DNA of 12,880 nucleotides from Acidobacteriota bacterium (GTDB taxonomy: Bacteria > Acidobacteriota > Terriglobia > Versatilivoradales > Versatilivoraceae), in assembly GCA_026706225.1 (NCBI GenBank), contig JAPOZE010000584.1, forward strand, positions 1 to 12,880, written 5' to 3'. The position numbers and the translations under genes were made by a program. Shown here piece by piece: positions 6,642-12,880 of this stretch. The notes beneath the pieces are model-generated. The model saw nothing but the letters and a program-made list of their open reading frames with translations. It made no database searches and was not told the origin of the DNA. How positions within the stretch are numbered: the first letter of the stretch is position 1; each line of letters opens with the position of its first letter.

Positions 6642-9073
6642 GGCAGTTGTCAGTGGCTAGTTGTCAGTGGCTAGTGGTTAGTGGTCCGCGGTTTGCGGCT
6701 ACCGCATTGCTGGGGCTTGCAGTGCTGCTGGCTGCCTGCATCGTCCTGATTGGGCAAGGTGCCGTTTACCAGGCTTCGAAGGCGAATTCCGATTCCCGAT
6801 ACGTCGACCCGCAAACCTGCCGGCCCTGCCACGCCGAGATCTTCCGGAGCTACCAAGAGGTGGCCATGGGGCGTTCCTTTTACCAGCCCACCACCGAGAA
6901 CGTCGTCGAAGACTACAAGACCGACAACCACCTCTTTCACGCACCCTCCAATCGGCACTACCGGATGGTGCAGCGCAACGGAAAGTTCTACCAGAGACGC
7001 TACCAACTGGACGATCGGGGCAGGGAAAAGAACGTCTTCGAGCTGGAAGTCACCCACATCATGGGTTCCGGCAACCATGCCCGGACCTATCTGAACCTGG
7101 CCGAGAATGGCGTGTTGCGGCAACTGCCGGTGAGCTGGTATTCCCAGGGCAAGGGCTGGGGGATGAGTCCGGGGTACGACCATGCCGGCCACGACGATTT
7201 CCGCCGGCGGGTCGGTCACTCCTGCATGTTCTGCCACAACGGCTATCCGCGGCTTCCCGAGCCCAGCGACCGCTACGGTCAGCAGAGCCGTTTCCCCCGG
7301 GAGCTGCCCTCGGGCATCGACTGCCAGCGCTGCCACGGTCCCGGTTCGCGGCATGTGGACCTGTTGTCGGGGGGAAAGGCGGCCATGGAGGCGGTCCGCG
7401 CGGCCATCCTCAATCCCGCCCGCTTGAGTCCGGAGCTCCAGATGGACGTCTGCCTGCAGTGTCACGTGCAGTCCACGCTGGGCAACCTGGGAGACCGGAT
7501 CCGGCGGGCCGGGCGTTCGGTCTATTCCTTCCGTCCCGGAGAGTCGCTGGATGACTACATCGTGCACTTCGACCTGGTGGGACCCGATCCCGGCCGGCCG
7601 GCCGACCGGTTCGAGATCGACAGCACCGCCTATCGGCTGCTCCAGTCGAGCTGTTTCCGGGAGAGCCGGGGAGCCATGACCTGCACCACCTGCCACGATC
7701 CCCATCGAACTCCCCGGGGACCGGAAGCCGTTCGACATTTTCGCCAGCGCTGCATGAGCTGCCATCCCGGCCTTTCGGACCAGGCCCATCCGCAACCGGC
7801 TCAAAGCGATTGCGTGCCTTGCCACATGCCCAGGCGGCGGACCGAGGACGCCGTCCACGTGGTGATGACCGACCACTGGATCCGCAGCCGGCCGCCCCAG
7901 CGGGACCTGCTGGCCCCGCTCGAGGAAGACCATAGGCCGCATGAAGGGGCAGTGGTTCTGAACGACCCGGACGCGCTCCCGGCGGCGGACCGGGAGATCT
8001 ATTGGGGGCTGGCCCAGATCCAGTCGCCCTCTCACCTCAGGCAGGGACTGAGCAGGCTCGAGGCCCGCTTGAGCCCGGAGACCTCATCTCACCCGGAATT
8101 CCTGGCCGAGTGGGGCAAGGCTCTGCTGGAGGCCGGGGAAAGGGACGCTGCCGAGGCTCGCTTGCGCCAGGCCCTGCAACTGGATTCCGGCATGGTCACC
8201 GCCCGCACCAGGCTGGCGGACCTGCTGAGAGAGCAGGAGAAATGGAGCCAGGCCGTCCGCCACTACCGGCTGGCCCTGGCAGTCGATCCCGCCTATGGAG
8301 AAGCCGAAATCGGTTTGGGGCTCATTGCCAGGGGACAGGGACGGATCGAATCGGCCATGGCCCACTTTCGCCGGGCAGTGCAGCACAACCCCTTTCTGGC
8401 CGAGGGATTTGCCAACCTGGGGACGGCCTTTCTTCAACAAGGGGAGTGGAACCGGGCCCTTCAAGAGCTCGAGAAAGCCTTGAGCATCGAACCGGCCAAC
8501 GCCCAGGTCCACCTCAATAGGGGTACGGCCCTGTCCGGGTTGGGCCGGCAACCGCAGGCCCTGGAGGCCTTCGCCGAGGCGGTTCGTCTCGATCCGGACC
8601 TCTCCAAGGCTCACTACAGTCTGGGTCTGGCTCGGGCGCGGGCAAGGCAACCAACACAGGCGATCGAGGCCTTCCGCCAAGCCATCCGACTCAACCCCGA
8701 GGACGCCGACTATCATTACAACCTGGGGGTGGCCCACAACGAGCTGGGACAGTTGGAAGAAGCCCTGTCGGCGTTCCGGGAAGCCGTCCGGCTGAGGCCG
8801 GAAGATGCCGAGGGTCATTCCGGTCTCGGCCTGGCCTATGCTCAACTGGGCCGGCTGCCCGAGGCCCTGGAGGCCTTTCAAAAGACGGCCTCCCTCCGGC
8901 CCGACGATCCCGAATCACGGTTCTTTTTGGGAATGGCCCATCTCACGCTGGGAAACAGGGAGTCGGCGCTGCAGGAGTACGAGAATCTGAAGCGCCTGGG
9001 TGCACACCGTAGGGCGGGAATGCTGAAGGATCAGCTCGATCGGCAAAGCCCCGGCGATTCGCCCCGGGATTAG
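6638..9073 (+). CDS. Seven-haem c-type cytochrome with C-terminal array of nine TPRs
   Basis: This 811-residue exported redox protein has an N-terminal hydrophobic segment (about 20-40) that could be an uncleaved anchor. LAAC at 31-34 looks like a lipobox, but hydrophobic residues continue after the Cys and the paralogue lacks it. Seven CxxCH haem sites begin at residues 61 (CRPCH), 196 (CMFCH), 229 (CQRCH), 272 (CLQCH), 349 (CTTCH), 372 (CMSCH) and 392 (CVPCH); the domain closes with VHVVMTDHWIRSRPP. It resembles the cytochrome c552/c554 group, and I see no CxxCK catalytic haem as in NrfA. Nine TPRs of 34 residues follow (about 487-792), such as LGVAHNELGQLEEALSAFRE. Family knowledge points to periplasmic electron transfer with protein docking; donor and acceptor are unknown. 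The start overlaps the previous stop by 4 nt, and codons 3-16 come from a direct repeat, so the true start could be the GTG at 6653 or 6674. Confidence 0.9.
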   Translation: MRQLSVASCQWLVVSGPRFAATALLGLAVLLAACIVLIGQGAVYQASKANSDSRYVDPQTCRPCHAEIFRSYQEVAMGRSFYQPTTENVVEDYKTDNHLFHAPSNRHYRMVQRNGKFYQRRYQLDDRGREKNVFELEVTHIMGSGNHARTYLNLAENGVLRQLPVSWYSQGKGWGMSPGYDHAGHDDFRRRVGHSCMFCHNGYPRLPEPSDRYGQQSRFPRELPSGIDCQRCHGPGSRHVDLLSGGKAAMEAVRAAILNPARLSPELQMDVCLQCHVQSTLGNLGDRIRRAGRSVYSFRPGESLDDYIVHFDLVGPDPGRPADRFEIDSTAYRLLQSSCFRESRGAMTCTTCHDPHRTPRGPEAVRHFRQRCMSCHPGLSDQAHPQPAQSDCVPCHMPRRRTEDAVHVVMTDHWIRSRPPQRDLLAPLEEDHRPHEGAVVLNDPDALPAADREIYWGLAQIQSPSHLRQGLSRLEARLSPETSSHPEFLAEWGKALLEAGERDAAEARLRQALQLDSGMVTARTRLADLLREQEKWSQAVRHYRLALAVDPAYGEAEIGLGLIARGQGRIESAMAHFRRAVQHNPFLAEGFANLGTAFLQQGEWNRALQELEKALSIEPANAQVHLNRGTALSGLGRQPQALEAFAEAVRLDPDLSKAHYSLGLARARARQPTQAIEAFRQAIRLNPEDADYHYNLGVAHNELGQLEEALSAFREAVRLRPEDAEGHSGLGLAYAQLGRLPEALEAFQKTASLRPDDPESRFFLGMAHLTLGNRESALQEYENLKRLGAHRRAGMLKDQLDRQSPGDSPRD
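6645..6684 (+). repeat. Short direct repeats at the 5' end of the first cytochrome gene
   Basis: Two perfect adjacent copies of the 14-mer agttgtcagtggct (6645-6658 and 6659-6672) are followed by a partial derivative (agtggttagtggt). The array lies inside the start of the cytochrome frame and encodes the peptide LSVASCQWLVVSG. I recognise this sequence type as a dispersed intergenic repeat that often contaminates gene starts in environmental genomes; its copy number elsewhere cannot be seen here. Confidence 0.75.
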
Positions 9074-9109
9074 GTCTATGCGCCACTCTTGAGGAACGTT
9101 GGTTTGAGA

Positions 9110-11911
9110 ATGGCTGATCTTCGGAGTTGCGGCTGTTTGCGGCGGTTTCGGTGCGCCGGACTATTCTGGACTCTTGCCTTGGGACTTGCCTGGGCTGTCC
9201 TGGTAGGGCAAGAAACCGTCTCTCAAGCTTCTAAGCCGGATCCCACCGCCGAGTATGTCGACCCTCAAACCTGCCGGCCCTGTCACTCCGACATTTTTGA
9301 CAGCTACCAGGAAGTCGCCATGGGCCGCTCCTTCTATCTCCCCTCTGCCCGGAACGTCATCGAGGACTACGAAGTCAACAACCACTACTACCATGAGCTC
9401 TCCAACCGCCACTATCGGATGCTTCAGCGCGACGGGCGCTTTTACCAGAGGCGCTACCAACTGGATGCCCAGGGGCGGGAGCACAACGTCTTCGAGATGG
9501 AGGCCACCCACATCATCGGCTCGGGAAACCACGCCCGCAGCTATCTCAACCTGGACGCCGGCGGCGTGCTGAGGGAACTGCCGGTGAGCTGGTATACCCA
9601 GGAGCAGCGCTGGGCCATGAGCCCCGGCTACGACCGGCCCGACCATGAGGATTTCAGCCGGCAGGTCACCCATGACTGCATGTTCTGCCACAACGCCTAT
9701 CCGCCCCTTCCGGAACCCTCGGACCGCCTTGGACTCGACAGCCGCTTCCCCCGGGAACTGCCGTCGGGGATCGACTGCCAGCGCTGCCACGGCCCCGGGA
9801 GCCGGCACCTGGAGCTGGTGTCCGGAGCCAGTGCGGATGCGGCCGACATCCGCCGGACCATTGTCAATCCGGTCCGCCTGGGACCCGAGCGCGAAATGGA
9901 GGTCTGCATGCAATGCCACCTGCCGGTGGCCACCGCCGGACCGCATATCCAGCGCTTCGGGCGTTCGATCTACTCCTACCGGCCGGGCGAGCCCCTGGCG
10001 GACTACTCTGTCCGGTTCGACCTGATCGATCCCAAGACGGGCGGGTTGAGCGAGCGGTTCGAGGTGGACAGCAGCAGCTATCGCCTGCGCCGGTCGCCCT
10101 GCTTCATCCAAAGCCGGGGAAGGATGACCTGCACCACCTGTCACGATCCCCATCACGCTCCCCGCGGGGAGGAGGCGGTGAGGCACTATCGGGAACGTTG
10201 TCTGGACTGCCACGCCGAGGTGTCGCCCCAAGCCCATCCGCGGCCCGGTGAGAGCGATTGCGCCAGTTGCCATATGCCCCAGCGCCGCACCCAGGACGCC
10301 GTTCACGTGGTAATGACCGATCACTTCATCCGGCGCCACCCTCCCCGGGAAGACCTGCTGGCGCCCCTCGAGGAAGATCACTCCCCCAAGCCCGACGAGG
10401 TGGTGCTGCACCAGCCGGATGCGTTGCCCGATTCGGAACGGGACATTTACCTGGGATTGGGACAGATTCGGTCTCCGGCCCATATTGCCCGGGGGGTGGA
10501 CCGGTTGGAGCAGGCCCTTCCCCAATGGCCGGGGACCAGTCCCGAGCCCTACCTTCAATTGGCCCTGGTGCAGGTGGAATCGGGGGACCTGGATCAAGCC
10601 GGAATCCATCTGAGACGCGCCCTGGAAGCCGATCCCGAACTGGCGCCGGCCCGCTTCCGGTTGGGAGAGGTGCTCAGGAAGCAGGGCCGTCCGGACGAGG
10701 CGGCCGAGCACTACCGGCACGCCCTTCGCCTCAATCCCGGCCACGCCGCCGCTCACAACGGCCTGGGCCTGATCCTGAAGGAGCGGGAACAGGTCGAGGC
10801 GGCGCTGGAACACTTCCGACTGGCTGTGGGCAGCGATCTTCTTTCGGCGGAAGCCCATGCCAATTCAGGAACCATTTTCTTGCAAGAGGGTCAGGTGGAA
10901 GAAGCCGCCCGGGAGTTTCATCGTGCTTTGCAGATCGAACCCAACAACCCCGGGGTCTACCGCTCGCTGGGGGTGGCTCAGGCGGAGCTGGGCCGGCACC
11001 AGCAGGCCGTCAGTGACTTTCAGCAGGCCATCTCGCTAAAGCCGGAGGACGCCGAAGCCCATTACAACCTGGGTTTGTCCCAGAACGAGCTGGGCCGGAA
11101 CGAGGAAGCCATTCGCGCCTTTCAAAGAGCCATCGAACTCAGAAGGGACTATGCCGAAGCCCACTCCGCCCTGGGGGTGGCCCATGGTCAGGCGGAGCGC
11201 TTGCCGGAGGCGGTGGAAGCCTTTCGGCAGGCGGTCAAGATCGATCCCGACTACGGCGAGGCCTGGTCCAACCTGGGACTGGTTCTGGGCCAATTGGGGC
11301 AATGGCGGGAGGCCGCCGCGGCCCTGGCTCAAGTGGTTCGCATCGATCCGGGGGACGTCCAGACCCGTCTGAAACTGGGTCTGGCTTACGGCCAGGCGGG
11401 AGAATTCCAGCAAGCGGTAGAGGCCTTTCGGAAGGCCATCGAGGTCAAGCCCGACTTTGCCGAAGCCTGGTCCAACCTGGGGGCCGCCTACGGCCAACTG
11501 GGCCGGCACCGGGAAGCCAGCGAAGCCTTCGAGGACGTCGTGCGCCTGCAGCCCGATTCATTGCAGGCTCGCCTTCGTCTTGGAACGGCCTACGTGCAAA
11601 CGGGGCGATTGCCGGAAGCCATCCGGGCCTTTCAAGGGGCCACACGCATCAAGCCCGACCTGGTCCGACTGCACCAGTTCATTGGGGAAGCCCATGCCCA
11701 GTTGGGACAGCCGCGCCAAGCCATCCCCGCCTTCAGGCAGGTTCTTCGTTTTCAGCCTGGCAACGCCGAGGCGCGCCTTTATCTCGGGCTGGCCCATCTG
11801 GCCGTTGGGGAACGGGCCTTGGCCCTGGAGCAGTACGGCAAGCTGAGAGACCTGGATGAAGCCAAGGCGGCAGATTTGATGGAGCAGATCGACCGGCAAC
11901 CGGCTCCCTGA
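9110..11911 (+). CDS. Seven-haem c-type cytochrome with C-terminal array of thirteen TPRs (tandem paralogue)
   Basis: This 933-residue tandem paralogue of the preceding gene has an N-terminal hydrophobic anchor at about 17-33. CxxCH sites start at residues 55 (CRPCH), 190 (CMFCH), 223 (CQRCH), 266 (CMQCH), 341 (CTTCH), 364 (CLDCH) and 384 (CASCH), aligning one-to-one with the first protein. Across 40 residues around haem 1, 31 are identical. Thirteen TPRs follow (about 479-920), for example LGLVLGQLGQWREAAAALAQ and LGAAYGQLGRHREASEAFED, four more than in the neighbour. The role should be similar: envelope electron transfer plus a protein-binding solenoid. I chose ATG 9110. An upstream in-frame TTG at 9089 adds seven residues but has no ribosome binding site; GAGGA before 9110 is rather far (about 14 nt). 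The gap to the first cytochrome is 36 nt, consistent with co-transcription. The gene ends 8 nt from the convergent DUF3179 gene. Confidence 0.9.
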   Translation: MADLRSCGCLRRFRCAGLFWTLALGLAWAVLVGQETVSQASKPDPTAEYVDPQTCRPCHSDIFDSYQEVAMGRSFYLPSARNVIEDYEVNNHYYHELSNRHYRMLQRDGRFYQRRYQLDAQGREHNVFEMEATHIIGSGNHARSYLNLDAGGVLRELPVSWYTQEQRWAMSPGYDRPDHEDFSRQVTHDCMFCHNAYPPLPEPSDRLGLDSRFPRELPSGIDCQRCHGPGSRHLELVSGASADAADIRRTIVNPVRLGPEREMEVCMQCHLPVATAGPHIQRFGRSIYSYRPGEPLADYSVRFDLIDPKTGGLSERFEVDSSSYRLRRSPCFIQSRGRMTCTTCHDPHHAPRGEEAVRHYRERCLDCHAEVSPQAHPRPGESDCASCHMPQRRTQDAVHVVMTDHFIRRHPPREDLLAPLEEDHSPKPDEVVLHQPDALPDSERDIYLGLGQIRSPAHIARGVDRLEQALPQWPGTSPEPYLQLALVQVESGDLDQAGIHLRRALEADPELAPARFRLGEVLRKQGRPDEAAEHYRHALRLNPGHAAAHNGLGLILKEREQVEAALEHFRLAVGSDLLSAEAHANSGTIFLQEGQVEEAAREFHRALQIEPNNPGVYRSLGVAQAELGRHQQAVSDFQQAISLKPEDAEAHYNLGLSQNELGRNEEAIRAFQRAIELRRDYAEAHSALGVAHGQAERLPEAVEAFRQAVKIDPDYGEAWSNLGLVLGQLGQWREAAAALAQVVRIDPGDVQTRLKLGLAYGQAGEFQQAVEAFRKAIEVKPDFAEAWSNLGAAYGQLGRHREASEAFEDVVRLQPDSLQARLRLGTAYVQTGRLPEAIRAFQGATRIKPDLVRLHQFIGEAHAQLGQPRQAIPAFRQVLRFQPGNAEARLYLGLAHLAVGERALALEQYGKLRDLDEAKAADLMEQIDRQPAP

Positions 11912-11919
11912 TTACTCGA

Positions 11920-12880
11920 TCAACGCACCAGGCGGGAGTTGGGGAACTGGTTGTGCCAGCCGAACCAGAAGGCTCGATGGGCGGGAAGCCGCAAGCGCTT
12001 CTCCCCCGCTTTGTTGGTCAGGGCCTCCTCGCTGACTTTCCAGGACTGCCTGCGGCTGTCGGTCAGCCTGGCCTTGCGGTTCCAGCGGGTGAAGGTTACT
12101 CCGGCGGCGTCGTAGACCCGGTTGGCTCCCGACCGGTCGGTCAGGATAACCACCGACTGCGAGCCGACCCGATCCTGGTAGAGCGGGTTCTTGTCCAGGA
12201 AGGCGGTGTCATAGGCCACCGCCTCTCCCTCCAGCAGCAGGGCCACCACCTCCTGTTTGTTGGAAAGGCGCGGGTCCCGGTAGCGGACCGGAAACATCAG
12301 TTCCTGAGTCGCGAAATAGGCGCGGTAGGCCACGCCCTCGCCATAATCCCGCCGGTGGCCGGTTTCCAGGGAGAGCACCCGGGTTCGGGGGTGGCTTTTT
12401 CTCCAGGCGCTCCAGGTGGTGGTCACGATGGGAAGCCGTTTCAGCTTCAGTTTCGACCCCACCAGCTTGCCGGTGACGGGGACCCCTTCCAGGGCCGACC
12501 AGAGGGAGCGGGTCTGGCGGTCGTACATGAGCTTGTTGGAGCGGAAGAGAAAGCCGCTGGTCCCGAAATCGAACTGCCGCTTGCCGACCCGCTGGTCGTA
12601 GAGAACGGCTGACCCGCACAGGGTACAGTAGGCGCAGGTCACCTCCATGCCGCCCACGGTGTCGTTGAACAGCTCGTGCCAGGCCAGGATGCGCTTGGGA
12701 TAGGCTTTGGCTTCCCCGTTGAGATATACCCCGAAAATCACGTCGGTCCCCTCCAGGTACTCGGCCTCGCCGGCCTCGATGAACCTGGGATGCTCCAGAG
12801 GGGGAATGCCGTCCACCTCCACCCCGCCCCACACGATCTCGTCCAGGCGGATGGTGTGCTTCATGCCGGGATAAAACCAC
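11920..12880 (-). CDS. DUF3179 domain-containing protein, 5'-partial at window edge
   Basis: Counting from the internal Met at 12864, 314 residues match the DUF3179 pattern. These include VDGIPPLEHPRFIEAGEAEY, GVYLNGEAKAYPKRILAWHE, LFNDTVGGMEVTCAYCTLCG, SAVLYD and LMYDRQTRSLWSALEGVPVT. Three cysteines (77, 80, 83) sit in the hallmark YCxLCG segment and could bind metal or form a disulfide; the family's activity is unknown to me. The Met at 12864 has no ribosome binding site, and the frame stays open through the last base (codons W-F-Y-P-G precede it), so the true start and any signal peptide probably lie beyond the window. The protein's 3' end is complete and convergent with the second cytochrome, with only 8 nt between stops and no visible terminator. 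Confidence 0.85.
   Translation of the reverse strand, partial: WFYPGMKHTIRLDEIVWGGVEVDGIPPLEHPRFIEAGEAEYLEGTDVIFGVYLNGEAKAYPKRILAWHELFNDTVGGMEVTCAYCTLCGSAVLYDQRVGKRQFDFGTSGFLFRSNKLMYDRQTRSLWSALEGVPVTGKLVGSKLKLKRLPIVTTTWSAWRKSHPRTRVLSLETGHRRDYGEGVAYRAYFATQELMFPVRYRDPRLSNKQEVVALLLEGEAVAYDTAFLDKNPLYQDRVGSQSVVILTDRSGANRVYDAAGVTFTRWNRKARLTDSRRQSWKVSEEALTNKAGEKRLRLPAHRAFWFGWHNQFPNSRLVR

Noticed and set aside
6735..6745. Lipoprotein signal (LAAC) in the first cytochrome
   Set aside because: The hydrophobic run continues past the cysteine and the paralogue has no cysteine there, so an N-terminal anchor is more likely.
6671..8035. A 454-codon minus-strand open frame
   Set aside because: Antisense to the haem domain of the first cytochrome; its composition mirrors that gene and shows no recognisable motif.
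9161..10858. A 565-codon minus-strand open frame
   Set aside because: Antisense shadow of the second cytochrome, similar in character to the shadow over its paralogue because the two sense genes are homologous.
6638..11911. NrfA-type nitrite reductase or hydroxylamine oxidoreductase
   Set aside because: There is no CxxCK site and the order and spacing of the seven CxxCH sites does not obviously match either; only a general multihaem c-type cytochrome call is supported.

Overview
The window is GC-rich bacterial DNA, roughly 60-65% G+C by eye apart from the first kilobase and one intergenic stretch. Its gene content (paired FG-GAP/ASPIC-UnbV 'CRTAC1-like' propellers, multihaem cytochromes fused to long TPR arrays, a secreted protein with a W-x-x-x-A-x-x-x-L-x-x-S-P-W motif, DUF3179) and its dispersed intergenic repeats fit an uncultured Acidobacteriota-type soil, marine or sponge-associated bacterium. 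The assignment rests on gene families alone; no rRNA or marker gene is present.

Layout. 1-329: no convincing gene. 330-924 (minus): a ParD/ParE-type toxin-antitoxin pair, antitoxin first, with its own candidate promoter at 966-994. 955-1165: a divergent intergenic region with a second candidate promoter (1092-1121) and a Shine-Dalgarno inside a perfect palindrome (1151-1164). 1166-5350 (plus): two secreted FG-GAP/UnbV proteins 15 nt apart. 5351-5807: a repeat-bearing spacer with a tandem AT-rich motif and two nested inverted repeats. 5808-11911 (plus): a small secreted protein of unknown function, overlapped by 4 nt by a seven-haem cytochrome c with nine TPRs, then a tandem paralogue with seven haems and thirteen TPRs. 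11920-12880 (minus): a DUF3179 protein, convergent with the cytochromes and running off the right edge.

How the genes may work together. Every plus-strand product carries an N-terminal export signal or anchor. The propellers look like extracytoplasmic calcium-binding scaffolds, and the haem-TPR fusions like periplasmic or envelope electron carriers that can dock partners through their TPR solenoids. The cluster therefore reads as a possible envelope redox and protein-interaction assembly. That is inference from co-location and domain content; no substrate or acceptor can be read from the sequence. The toxin-antitoxin module is probably an unrelated accessory insertion.
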